64,000 nucleotides of DNA, taken from NCBI RefSeq assembly GCF_037975245.1, contig NC_092564.1, positions 28,256,984 through 28,320,983 of the forward strand, written 5' to 3'. The notes under the pieces are model-generated. The model worked only from the letters and a program-made list of their open reading frames with translations, did no database searches and was not told the origin of the DNA. Source of the DNA: Apostichopus japonicus. Lineage: Eukaryota; Echinodermata; Holothuroidea; Aspidochirotida; Stichopodidae. The translations under genes were made by a program, and so were the position numbers. Each line of letters begins with the position of its first letter. Within the stretch, counting starts at the first letter, position 1. This document shows positions 36,401 through 48,137 of the stretch, in pieces.

Positions 36401-39400
36401 AAGAAAAAATAACAAAATCAAGTTTTCTTGTAGGTATATCAGCTTCATACTTAAAACAGAAACTTTGATCGCCAATTTTATCAAACCTAGCAATCTGATC
36501 AATGACACAAAAGATTAACACTGGTAATATGATATGTTATGATATCTATATATATGTTACCTGTAGAGCAAGTATAGTATCTCCTTTGGGATCCCTGAGA
36601 ATACAGTTTGCGAGAGGAAACAGCAGAAGGAGAGAAACAAAAACAATGGGAATCATGAAATAAAAAAGTATAGATTGAAGCATTGACCATACAGCATAAA
36701 AGGATGTAAAAAATGCAACCATCGTTATTGATCTATATGCTGCCGTGGAGATAATTGTCATGAACAACTAAGAAATAACAGAGTGATAGTTAAAAAAATG
36801 TTACCTTCCCCTACCCCCACCCTCCTGTCCCCCATGGTACGACTTTATTAGAAGCATCAGATATCTAAAGTTCATAGTGCAAGATTGTTTTTATTTCTTA
36901 TTATAAAAGATCATTTCAGATTGTGACTAAGCTGCCCAATTAGCGATACATTTGCCAGAACAATTGACTATCGTTGGAAATTATTTGTGAAGGAAATTTT
37001 CTCTTCTTCGTCAAGTTCAACAATGCGCTACGCGTGCTCGACAGTTCCGGTTCAAGTTTGAAGCAAACTATTATCATACAACGAGAAGATCTGTTGTCGT
37101 GACCGCTGTAACGACACTCTAAATATTCATATATCCCATTGAACAACCTGTACTATAAAGAATAGTTACTAATATTGTCCTAATTAATGCTATAATATCA
37201 GTCCTGGTACTATTAATTACTAGCCCAGTATTATGATCAGCAATAAACACTGTTGAGGGTTGTTCTTGCAAGAGCAGACTTGACTGATTAATTCCCTTCG
37301 TCGCCATTCTCATTTTAACGTACATTCTCATTTCAAACGGCCATCATCAAGACCACCCGCAAGTGGGAAAACCCCGGAAATCAGTGGGGAGATGCTGGTA
37401 CTCACATATTGTGTGACTATGAATTAGCTTTTAATTGCTTTGACTTTACGTATAATATTATACTCTATGTAAATCGGTTTCGGAAAGTGAAATCCGCTGA
37501 ATGTAGTAAAACTGTTGCTTCTTCCAGACAAAAACGAAAGCACTTACATTGCTTTGACCATTGGAATTGATGAACCATATCCTCTGTTGTCCTTGCAGAT
37601 ATCTACTCCCTCAAATTCAACATGAAGAGTATCCCAAATGGATTCAAGCTTGAAAAACAAAGAGGGAACAAAATACAAATGGACACAACCGAATGCTGAC
37701 ATAGAAGAAAAAGTCGCTGCCGAGGGAAGGATAATCATAATAATCATGTTCCAGAGACAATCCCTGAGATAAGTGTAAAAGGCAGGTCGGTTATATTTTT
37801 TAAAGTCTCCAAATGAACTACATTACATAGCTAATGGCCCCTACTCCCCACACAGCTAAAACGAAATTAACTTCCGTCAGGGTTTGTGTGGAGCACTGTG
37901 GGCAGTGTGCGGGTTGTTGTGATAACTATAGTATACTGTAACCGCCCCCCTCGCCCCCCATAACTCATGAGTTAGGAGAATTTAATTTGTGGACTGGGTC
38001 ATGGTAGCTAGTGGTGAATACCAGCTATAGGGATCAGATTCTAGCAGACAACATTGTTGCACTTTCAAAATTTAATACTGTCAGCTATTTAATTCTTCTA
38101 CCCCTTGTTACATCACAGAATATTCTAACATGTGGCAATATGGTGACTTACCCTATGCACACATGTAAATTTGTGGTGACTTACCCGATGCACACCTGCT
38201 GCTAAGAGGACATCTTGGAGTCGAGGACCTTTCCAGATGGCGTTACTGATGGCAGCATGTCCCCAAGGAACTCCCTAGAGATATAACCAGGTAGCAGACA
38301 AATACAAGTTCAAATAGTGATACAAGTACCTAGTAACCGTTAAAGTTACGTTATAGATATTATCAGACGTCCGGCTCCCAATTTTCGACGTTTGGTTTTG
38401 AAAATTAAAGCATAACATTGCACTACAGTATTCAAATGATATTGAATAATTAAGTGATAGATTTTACACATTAACTGCCAATTCTGGGAGAGAGGGCCAG
38501 CGATACAAATCAATTAAAAATAATGCAATTTTTCATTCATTTGAACCATCTCCAAATTCACAGGCCCAAGTATTATTGTTAAGGAGACATGCATCGAGGT
38601 CATGACTATTGGACCCAGATATCAGCTAGCTGGCAAAAAAACAAAAAAATGGCTACATGTGTCAAACAGTATTTTCCTAGAGGCTTAAGAAATTGTTTCT
38701 CATGTTTCTACATGAAGGATGGACAAGACACTGACCATTCTACATATATAGTAAATGAGGCTTCTCTATAATAACAACAATAATCAGCATCACATTTTAA
38801 GATGGAGGTTAGGTGAAATATTATCTGTAATTTGCTGACAGGTTTTAGATGACGAAATGCCTCAGGGTATTAAACTGGTCGACCGGGTATTGCAGTGACT
38901 GTAATTTTGAAAACCACAAGTTGCAAATGGTCTAGCTGACCTCACATCATATTTACACAACGGATAAAACTGAGAGACCAATGTCAGCATAACTCATCAG
39001 GGTTTTGCAAACTATGAGAGTGTTAGCAAACTTTTGTTTGGGGGGGTGGAGGGAATAAGATGCGGAAGGGGAGGGAATAAAATGCCTACCAAGACTGTGT
39101 GGTACTAACAGGAAAGATGTTCAAAGTATGTAGAACCTTGACCGAGTTAACAATTCGCCTCCTACGATTGACGTGCTAAACTATAAGATATGCAAACTTT
39201 ACCGAGCCGGTGCATTTATGACGATGGTCAGGCAGAGACCGCAAGGTTATAGTTCTTTTCTCATGTACTACTACACAATATGACCTGCTGTTACTACTAC
39301 AGTATTTTAATACAGGAATACCTACCCTTACTTTCTTTATCTTTGACATTTCAGTTCTCCGATTGCCTGCACACTGTCAAGGAACAAGAAAAGATTGCAG

Positions 39401-42400
39401 GCTGGAATTATCACATTGTTCATATAATGTGAACAAATGCAAGGAATATCCTTGACATCATTATGTCCAGTCAATGCCCTAGTATCTTTAGACATCACTG
39501 TTTATCTTCAGGCATCACCATTTTACTTCAGACATCACTAATTGTCTCCAAGCATCATTATCTGTCTTAGACATCACTACTTGTTCTTAGACATCACTAC
39601 TTGTCTTCAGATATCACTATTTGTTCACAAACATCTATTTGTCTTCATGTATCATTATTTGTTCTAAGGCATCAGTATGTATCTATAAGCATCACTTCTT
39701 GTCTTTAGGAATCACTTTTTTGTCATTTCATCGCTATTTGTCTTAGGCATCACTATGTATGTATCTACAGTATAAGCATCACTATATATCTGTAAGCATC
39801 ACTTCTCATCTTTAGGAATCACTATTTGTCTTTATTTCATCGCTATTTGTCTTAGGCATCACTATGTTTCTTTAAGCATAAGGTGTCACTACTTATCTTT
39901 AGGAATCACTTATTGTCTTCAAACATCACTAGTTGCATATGACAAGCCATACTTACCATAAGGGTGGCCATAACTGTAGCCTGTGGAAAGTCATGCTCAA
40001 GTTGATACATAGTGAGCTTCAAGTCCAATGGAACCAACCCAGTCACTGTGACCCTGTTAAATACACATAAGGGATATAGACACAATATCTAGCGTTATAA
40101 ATCATGGAATCAAAAAGTATTTCGATGCCATACCGACATGCATATAGCATAAACAATGGCGTTACCAATCATAAACAAGCGCAGACAGCTATCTCAAGTG
40201 CCTGATTGGTTGAAAATCCATGTCATAGAATGGTGGTTGCCATGTATTCATTCTTTCTGTCTTTCCAATGTTTCGATTGGTTGATCATCCATGTCCTAAA
40301 ATGGTGGTTGCATGTATTCATTCTTTCCAATGTTTTGATTGGTTGATAATCCATGTCATAGAATGGTGGTTGCCATGTATTCATTCTTTCTGTCTTTCCA
40401 ATGTTTCGATTGGTTGATCATCCATGTCCTAAAATGGTGGTTGCATGAATTCATTCTTTCCAATGTTTTGATTGGTTGATAACCCATGTCATAGAATGGT
40501 GGTTGCATGTATTCATTCTTTCAATCTTTCCAATGTTTCGATTGGTTGATAATCCATGACATAGAATGGTGGTTGCATGTATTCATTCTCTGTCTTTCCA
40601 ATGTTTCGATTGGTTGATCATCCATGTCCTAAAGTGGTGGTTGCATGTATTCATTCTTTCCAATGTTTTGATTGGTTGATAATCCATGTCATAGAATGGT
40701 GGTTGCCATGTATTCATTCTTTCTGTCTTTCCAATGTTTCGATTGGTTGATCATCCATGTCCTAAAATGGTGGTTGCATGTATTCATTCTTTTCAATGTT
40801 TTGATTGGTTGATAACCCATGTCATAGAATGGTGGTTGCATGTATTCATTCTTTCAATCTTTCCAATGTTTCGATTGGTTGATAATCCATGACATAGAAT
40901 GGTGGTTGCATGTATTCATTCTTTCTGTCTTTCCAATGTTTCGATTGGTTGATCATCCATGTCCTAAAATGGTGGTTGCATGTATTCATTCTTTCCAATG
41001 TTTTGATTGGTTGAAAATCCATGTCATAGAATGGTGGTTGCATGTATTCATTCTTTCAATCTTTCCAATGTTTCGATTGGTTGATAATCCATGTCATAGA
41101 ATAGAATGGTGGTTGCATGTATTCATTCTCTGTCTTTCCAATGTTTTAATTGGTTGATAATCCATGACATAGAATGGTGGTTGCATGTATAGATTCTATC
41201 TGTCTTTCCAATGTTTCGATTGGTTGATAATCCATGTCATAGAATAGAATGGTGGTTGCATGTATTCATTCTCTCTGTCTTTCCAATGTTTTGATTGGTT
41301 ATAATCCATGACATAGAATGGTGGTTGCATGTATAGATTCTATCTGTCTTTCCAATGTTTCGATTGGTTGATAATCCATGTCATAGAATGGTGGTTGCAT
41401 GTATCCTTTCTTTCTGTCTTTCCCATGTTTTGTGTTGATATGATTCGGTCATGACAATCCATACTGTACTGGTCAAATAATTGTGATCCAATGTTGGTAG
41501 AAATGTTACTAACCCATCAATTCATCTTCAGACATTCCCACCTAACCATTCCACCTCTTTCCATCATTTCATTTAAATTATTCATGTCACTAAACCTCAT
41601 CTTAACCTTCACCAGCTCATTTGACTGACATTTTCCATTTCTATTTATCCACATTTCACCCACTCTGCTACTCCTCTTTAACCCTTGTTTGCTCCCAGGA
41701 CAAAGTAAACTAAAACTTTAGGGAGTAAATACAGCTCAGAGAACTGTCAACCTGATCTGAAGGAGGTCTACAAAGTTCAATGTTGTACATACGTTGAAAC
41801 AACTCGATTTAGGAGCTATCACCATAATTATATTTTTTATTCATAGTATATTTGTAATTTATCAGTTTCTTGTCCCCATAAAGTGGCATGGTTATACGGT
41901 ATTGTGATGACCAAAGACTATCGCTTCAATAACATTAATTTCTGTCTACACACATATATAAATATGTATATATATATATATATATAGGATGTACTATATT
42001 GTGACTGCATTATGTGAATGAAAACCTATCAATTTAAGTAGCGACTCTACAGAGTGTGCTCATGATGTGTGGAGCTTTACCCGGTACCCAGATGGATGGA
42101 GCCAATGGGTGATAAAGTGTAACATTCAAGTAAACAAACAAATTCAGTGCCAAACAGATCTGGGTTTGTTTCTGCCAACAGAAGATGAACGATCCTACCC
42201 CTAAATGAGGGAACAATGATCTATTCTGTGATTCCAGAAATCTTCTGTTGTCCATTCAGTCAGAAGGAATGTTGTAGTGATTAAATGTTTAAAACTCACT
42301 CAATTCTACAAACATGGGCATGACATGACTATGCAGCATGGTACAAATTTATAAGTAAAGCGAGAGTCATTGTAATGTTTCTGTAGGACCTACACATAAT

Positions 42401-45400
42401 AACATCATGTAATGTCAAGTTTTGGTTATCGGCTGTGTCTTGTGAATTGATGTAACTAGATATTTAATTGTGAACTTTGTAATACATGCTGTCCCTATAT
42501 TATTCTACATTACAGGATTACTATAATTTTCAAGTAAGTTTGTAGTGCAGTGCCTGAACTTCACAGAGATTGTTTGCTAAGAAGAGAGCCCTATATGGTC
42601 ACTGACATTTTACAGCATACTTAAACTTATTGGCCTTATATCTTAATATCTCAGAAAGATTTCCCAAATTTTAAACTTCTCTAAAGTTATTTGTTGTTGT
42701 TAATTCAGCCGTAAGCAATTCTTTGAGTCATGTAACCTTATATGACACCTCTATAGGGCATTGTAATGTACACATCCAACTGAATCAACATTGTAAGTAT
42801 CAGTACGTCTGTATACTGCAGCTGTATATACAAGGCAGTCAAATCTGTATTGAAATCACTATCCACTATCACACTGGAAGTGAAATTTTTATTTTTATCA
42901 GCATATTTCACTCTTTTCTGAGTCTGTCATTGAACGATGAATTTGCGATTTTTTTTATACCTGCCAATCAATAATCAATCAATAAACCCGAAAAGAAATG
43001 GCCAATACATATGTTGTTGCCACCAAATACAGTATTAAAAGGGCTGAAAGCTCAGTAGAGTGCTGGGCTTGTGAACCCTTGGAGAGGTTACTGGTTAGAA
43101 TCTGGCTCTAGCCATACATTTCTGTGCTTTTTTCCAAAGCCTAATAAATGGGGAGATAATACATCCTCTGAACTCGATCCTCATTATTTTCCTACTTCAA
43201 CATCTGGATTCATCTGGATATCTGGACTCTGTGAAGTTCACTAGGTCAGTGTTACACTATTGACATATGTAGTGTATCAAGTACAAAGACAACTACCCAA
43301 AGTTTTATCAGTTCTGGGAATAATGTCAGTTTACATTGGGTATGTAGATCTGATTAACACCAACTCACACAACGGCCTTGAAATAGAAGGTTGTTTTTAA
43401 TGACAGTGAGCTGCAAATAAAGTGTCTGTCAACTAATGAACAGGCCACCACCTCTTCAAGTCAAGTACTCATTGATGACAGATTATAAACTAGTTAAGTA
43501 CTGATTGCCAGGTTGTTGATTAAACCCGGTTAATTGGTAAGCTCATGGCAATCTCCTTTGATTGTATTGGTGTATAAACAATGCGGAAGTATGGGTTCTT
43601 TGTTAGTTTCATTCTTCACATTGTGACGTGACAATACATAATTACTGACACACTCGTTGCCACTTTCAATATTTCCACCGTGGCCCCAACGAAAATGGAA
43701 CGTCCGGGAAAACAGCATTTTGGCTGCTTTTTCAATATTTCTTTAATGGCCTAGTGCCAATTAAGAGGGACAAAATGGTCCCTGAAAATTGTCATTTTAA
43801 TGATGTTGTTATCTTTAAAACTTAGGCATTATCACTACCAGCCCAACAAAGTGTTAATTACTGGTTAACTTACTTCAATGATGTTGCAAGAAGTAGTAGA
43901 TTTAGGATTGTTCAGACAATGGGTTCGTGCACAGTGTTGTGAATAGGATTCTATGCATATATACATGCGCTAATGTTTTGTACAAACAGACCTGCCCAGA
44001 GTAACCCAATGATGTACCACACAAGTTTTGTCCGATCAAAGACACAACATTCACGTAGGGCGCCACCATTTTCAATCGGTTTTAATTTAGGAGATTCTCC
44101 GATGCCAAATGTCGACCAGTCTGTGCTAACTATATGTCTACTGCGTAGATGAATTGACTGTTTGCTTGCTTTATTCTTATGTCAGATATTATTATGGTTG
44201 CCAGAGTGCGGTTACGCTGATCAGTTTTGCATTTGACCATTTCATCTGTATTTGGGTATCAGTGATGGGCTTACAGACCACGTAGAACAAATGAACAAAC
44301 CTTCATTTGTTTATGTCTTGTGTCTGCAGTCTACCAAACAACTGGAACACCCCCCCCCCCCTACAATGACTATGTGTGGGAGGCAACAAACATGTATGCC
44401 CAAGGGCGTTGGAACCGGGGTGGCTGGGGGGGCGCCAGCCCCCCCAGTGAAAAATATGGAGGGGCGGAAGTATCATTCCGCCCCCCGCTTCGCAAGTCCG
44501 AAAACCCCTTTTTCATATCCAAATAAGAAAAAAAATCTCATTTGGAGCACCAAATTGCATCTAAGGCCAGGTAAAAATGCAAAATTATATACAAAATGGA
44601 GTGGGTGGGCTGAAGTGTGCTATATTGCACCAAATTGCATCTGAGGCCACCTGGAAATGCAAAAAAGTTCCAAAGGGGAGGGGGAGACCCGCCTCTTAGA
44701 CCCCTCCCAAAGGCTGGCCATCAGTCTTCAGCCCCCCCCCCCCACTCAAAAGTACCTTCCTACGCCACTGTGTACGCCTACACTTTGGTAAACATGGTGG
44801 CAATTTCAAACTACCTATCACAACCTGACAAGGTTAAGCTAAAAGACCCCCAATTACAACAAACTGCTACAACCTAAGCCTAATGGTGTGTAGCAACTAT
44901 CTACTCACAATGCTTCTAAGTCTATTTCTGACACACTACACACTTGAACACCAACATTTCATTAATTAGCAAACTCTAGAATGTGGGAAATAACGATAGA
45001 AACTATTACTACACTCCTTATCTACAGTACAACTCTAGTATATAGCGAAAACAACAATCTGTTATTAACTGCCTCAGGCAAGACACTGTTGTAATGTTTG
45101 GTATATAAACATAAAGGACAAAGTTTTACCACTGTAGCATCAATGCTTTATGTGATAACTATATATATATATATATATATGTATGTATATGTACCACAAT
45201 ATCATGAATCCACAACACCTGTACAGTATATTCTTATCATGCTGAAGTACCTAACAAAGTGTACATTACTGCAATTTACAATTTAAAACTATCAGTATTA
45301 GGCCTACATCTAGCATAAAAGTTCCTTGTAGATCAATGACACCATACTATAAAATGGCCTTGTTTTTTGTATTGTTTTTTATGTTTCACCTCGTTTAAAA

Positions 45401-45838
45401 TGGCTCACGGTCCCTCTTCTAAAGACCATCTTCATGTACGATGTACATAATGTCATAATATAATAACTTAACATTCTACTTTAAACTTAAGCAGCTCTAA
45501 CTGCTGGAATTCGGATTCACTTTATCTCCCTCATATCGCTTCTAAAACTTTACATCTTTTCCCTCACAGATTTCAGAATATCCTGTGATGTGAAGGAGGA
45601 GACAAAACAGGGAAAGAGATAATACTGTAGTGTAGACATACATTAAGGGTGGTGCAACTTACACATGGTCAGAGCCATTGAGGACCGGTACTGGTGCATG
45701 ATTACGTATGTAGAATTGGTCGGTGGGTGTTACAAAATGTTCCCGAAGAACGCTTATCGGCGGTTCTGCATTAAATGGTCGACTTTCATTGACAGTCATG
45801 TTGCTGGCTCTCTTGGGTTCATGGTTGTAAGCTGCCAT
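30488..45838 (-). CDS. SUOX: Sulfite oxidase, plant-type (no cytochrome b5 domain), 11 coding exons, complete
   Basis: Oxidises sulfite to sulfate at a molybdopterin-bound molybdenum; last step of sulfur amino-acid breakdown. Coding exons, 5' to 3': 45838-45663, 40053-39957, 39373-39326, 38274-38185, 37648-37548, 36594-36561, 35383-35310, 33982-33892, 33317-33160, 31830-31658, 30600-30488. All introns are GT-AG, all phases agree, and the joined product is 384 aa. Visible motifs: [10 protein letters not shown] (residues 42-51, substrate arginine), CAGNRR (92-97, Mo-ligand cysteine C92), [10 protein letters not shown] (188-197), WNLRGV near the C-terminus. The molybdopterin domain spans about 30-205 and the Mo-co dimerisation domain about 235-380. 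The ATG at 45838 was chosen because the first exon runs straight into the Mo domain. No heme b5 domain or clear mitochondrial presequence precedes it, unlike vertebrate SUOX; the length matches plant sulfite oxidase (about 390 aa). The protein ends in SKV, a weak match to a peroxisomal SKL-type signal. A non-coding 5' exon upstream is possible. Identity is secure; localisation is inference. Confidence 0.93.
32411..32813. repeat. 80-bp minisatellite, five copies, in a sulfite oxidase intron
   Basis: ACATATTAACAACTGTAAGA starts at 32411, 32491, 32571, 32651 and 32731, an exact 80-bp period with only single-base differences (for example TTAGGTCACGT versus TCAGGTCACGT). Lies in the intron between exons 33160 and 31830. 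Confidence 0.95.
33757..33905. repeat. 43-bp tandem repeat carrying the exon 8 splice donor of sulfite oxidase
   Basis: ACTTAC (GTAAGT on the minus strand) occurs at 33886-33891, 33843-33848, 33800-33805 and 33757-33762, exactly 43 bp apart, each within a near-identical unit that also copies the end of exon 8 (CACCTCAT, or CACTTCAT in the last). The first is the donor used in the model; the other three lie in the intron. Reading on from the first donor meets a TAA within the second unit. Confidence 0.9.
35540..35642 (+). mobile_element. CR1/L2-type LINE 3' tail
   Basis: TTAAGCGCTTTGAAACACTG then AAGCGCTATATAAATGTAAT followed by (TTA)n is the typical 3' terminus of L2/CR1-clade LINEs or SINEs that borrow it. 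Only the tail is recognisable. In an intron of sulfite oxidase. Confidence 0.65.
39478..39935. repeat. Degenerate ~20-bp tandem repeat (CATCACTATTTGTCTT)
   Basis: More than 20 diverged copies of a unit like AGGCATCACTATTTGTCTTC, with variable spacing. It ends about 20 bp from the donor of sulfite oxidase exon 2 (exon end 39957) and fills most of that intron. Confidence 0.85.
40200..41425. repeat. 1.2-kb satellite-like array, about 18 copies of a 60-75-bp unit with an inverted CCAAT box
   Basis: GATTGGTTGA recurs about 18 times (for example near 40204, 40274, 40336, 40408, 40469, 40539, 40608), each followed by a segment like ATCCATGTCATAGAATGGTG. Spacing alternates between about 70 and 62 bp, and two subtypes (TTTCGATTGG...TCATCC and TTTTGATTGG...TAATCC) interleave, indicating a higher-order repeat. 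It lies at the 3' end of sulfite oxidase intron 1, starting about 150 bp from exon 2. The short open frames within it are repeat products. Confidence 0.95.
41955..41990. repeat. TA microsatellite
   Basis: TATATATATATATATA stretch in intron 1 of sulfite oxidase. A second lies at about 45162-45180. Confidence 0.85.
43035..43150 (+). mobile_element. Possible tRNA-derived SINE head (diverged)
   Basis: AAGCTCAGTAGAGTGCTGGG resembles a tRNA A box, and GGTTAGAATCTGGCTC, about 45 bp on, resembles a decayed B box. The expected cloverleaf is degenerate, so it is a SINE or pseudo-tRNA rather than a working gene. Confidence 0.45.
44401..44770. mobile_element. 370-bp hAT-like MITE
   Basis: The left end CAAGGGCGTTGGAACC and the inverted right end (CAGTGGCGTAGGAAGG on the minus strand) are imperfect inverted repeats. 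The flanks TGTATGCC (44393-44400) and TGTACGCC (44771-44778) form an 8-bp target duplication with one mismatch. The interior is rich in G- and C-runs and repeats a GCACCAAATTGCATCT segment at about 44547 and 44626. It lies in intron 1 of sulfite oxidase; the open frames over it are not genes. Confidence 0.75.
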
Positions 45839-46084
45839 CTTCACAGACAGACAAATTAGAACTGCTGAACTGATGTGGAAATAATATTAACAATATATAT
45901 GATATAGAAAGACTTGAGTTGAAAGTACAGTGTCTTTTCCATTAAAAACCTGCACGAGTCTAAGCTGAGCTGGGTTTTCATACAAAAAATTTAACAAAAA
46001 TGGCTCAATAAAAACCTTGGAAAGAAGTCTTCACTTCGGAAAAACAAGCAGCTTCAGTGTTCACGCCACCTTACCTGAGACAGC

Positions 46085-47390
46085 GTATGGGCCTAAGCCA
46101 GCCTAATAGACCAATAAGTTTGCTCTCATACATTAATAAGCTCTTAGAGAACACCACTAAATAATGTATTTGTCCAATTCCAAAAAATAACCATTGCTAT
46201 TTATGATTACCAGTTCCGCTTCAGAGTAGATCATTTAATTCATCACGCTTTAATTTGAAATCATTTATAGACATGATTCACTTTGACCTTGATATCGGAA
46301 ACAATGTACAAGTTTGGATAATACCTTGATCTCAAAAAGGTTTGTTATAGTTGATCATTCCATTCCTCTAATGAAACTTTCTCATTATGGTATTCATGGT
46401 AAGGCATATATGATATTCTATCAAGCTACTTATAGGAAACAGTGTAGTATATGTTTATATTTATATACCTTAATCATACCTACTCTCACTATTTACATGT
46501 CTCCACCCAGTGTTTCACAAGGGTCTGTTCTTGGGACTTGTTGTTTCTTATCTATGGAAATGATACTACGAGAGCCACCCAGTTGTTTCAACATGTCTAT
46601 TTGCTTGGATAAGGATTGTACTAAGCTATTCAATCAAGTTAATTGTACTCTTAGCCAGCTTAAGTTGCGTCTAGCAAACTTACTTTACATGTTAGCAAAT
46701 ACAAACTACACTATTTTTCATGCCAGTATAATAACAACCATGCTTGCTATGTGAGTTTCAATTTGGATCGAATTGAAATTAATAAATCTTCAAGTATAAT
46801 ATATACTCAGGTTTATTTATTGATGATTGCCTATCCTGGCAGCATTAAGTGGGGTTAAGTACACTGGTATGTTTAATCACATTAAAGATATCCTACCAAT
46901 TTTAACAGCAATTCAAGTTTACTAATATTCTTTCATATATTCTAAAATTTCATATGCTATTGAAGTCTTCGGAACAGTTTTGTACCATGAAGCCATTTCA
47001 AATTACGCAAAATATGTTAGTTAAACTGCTCACTGGCAACAGAAGCACTCTTCCACTAATTTACTTTACAAGAAATCATATTACATGAAAGTCAGTGATA
47101 TTCACACATACTATACTGTGTTTGTGGTATAATTTACAAGTGTTGTAATGGTTGCTTCCGACTGTTGTATACAATTGTCTGAGTAACTATAGAAATTATA
47201 TAAATTACACATAATTTTAATTTAATTTCAATTACCCGACATAACACCCACCATGGCAAATTACTTCTAAATAACAGCTAAAATGTAAAATTTGGCAAGT
47301 CATCCCAAGTGATATTAATATTAATCATGTAAAAGTCTGTTCTTTTCAACAAAAATTCAAACGACACTTAATTAATCAGTATTGGTATTA
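46085..47390 (+). pseudogene. Decayed LINE reverse-transcriptase (ORF2) remnant, CR1/Jockey-like
   Basis: Plus-strand translation, jumping between frames, shows the RT blocks in order: NRPISLLSYINKLLEN (about 46105), YQFRFRVDHLIHHAL (46210), a remnant of the AFDTVDHSILL block as FVIVDHSIPLMKLSHYGI (46335), VSQGSVLGTCCF in place of VPQGSVLGPLLF (46515), then a thumb-like segment QNMLVKLLTGNRSTLPLIYF (about 47000) and a terminal FKRHLINQYW (47360). The catalytic YADD box is not recognisable, and frameshifts and stops are frequent, so the copy is dead. Confidence 0.8.
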
Positions 47391-48107
47391 CTCATAATGC
47401 TCTCTAGTGTTGTTTCCCTTTCTGTGACTTCCATAGTTTTCTCATTGTTCCAATTGTATTTTTCTTTCCGGTTAGGCCTTCTCTTTTTCTTCTGGTCACC
47501 AGCTCTGATGAGCTTTCTTGTTTTTTTTTTTTTTTTGTAGTGCCAATCAAAAGTGTAACTAGCCTACACCTGTTTCTTATCATTTTGTCATTTATTACAG
47601 TAAGTGCATTTGAATGGAGCTAAACATGCCAATGTATAAAAAGTAAGCGAAATGAGGAGTACACCACTATACTGGGCTAGGCCTAGGACACTAACTTTAG
47701 TTATTAGCACATTAATATGGCTAACTATAGTAAAATAGCTAACTTTTAATACACCGTGATCCTTTCCATTTTTAAATCTAAGACAAACCTTGTAAAGCCG
47801 CCCTCTCACCAAAACTAGCTGTAAAACGTTGGTTTATATCCTACACTGTCTACATCAGTTCGTCGACCAACGGCTGTTTCGACACGCTTACGTACGTCAG
47901 GCCTACGTGTACGTGAATTGTCGTCTGCAATGTACACACACCAATACAAAATTAACATGAATCGAATGTGTATTATCTTTGAACTTTATCTAGGTTACTA
48001 GGCCTAGGTATTCACACATTGAAGGACTCATGAAAGCTCCCTATAGCTATATGTATTACTTGACGGGTCACTATCGTGAAGTTGGAGGCGCTAGCACCTT
48101 TCTAAAT

Positions 48108-48137
48108 CAGAGCCGTATATCTAAATATACGGCTCTG
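48108..48137. repeat. 13-bp perfect inverted repeat with 4-nt loop
   Basis: CAGAGCCGTATAT (48108-48120) and ATATACGGCTCTG (48125-48137) surround CTAA and could fold as a hairpin. One arm (CAGAGCCGTATAT) recurs alone at 25808-25820, 26 bp past the outer transposon, so this may be the terminus or collapsed remnant of a MITE. Confidence 0.8.

Noticed and set aside
40840-41157. 105-codon plus-strand frame with repeated FPMFRLVD
   Set aside because: A direct product of the CCAAT-box tandem array.
44252-44644. 130-codon plus-strand frame
   Set aside because: It overlaps a non-coding 370-bp MITE, and the frame is low complexity.
45659-45844. GTG at 45844 as the start of sulfite oxidase
   Set aside because: An ATG lies two codons downstream in frame; a GTG start is unlikely in an animal gene, and the frame ends at a GT donor at 45662 rather than running to its stop.
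46314-46754. 146-codon plus-strand frame as a host gene
   Set aside because: It is a frame-shifted part of a decayed LINE reverse transcriptase.
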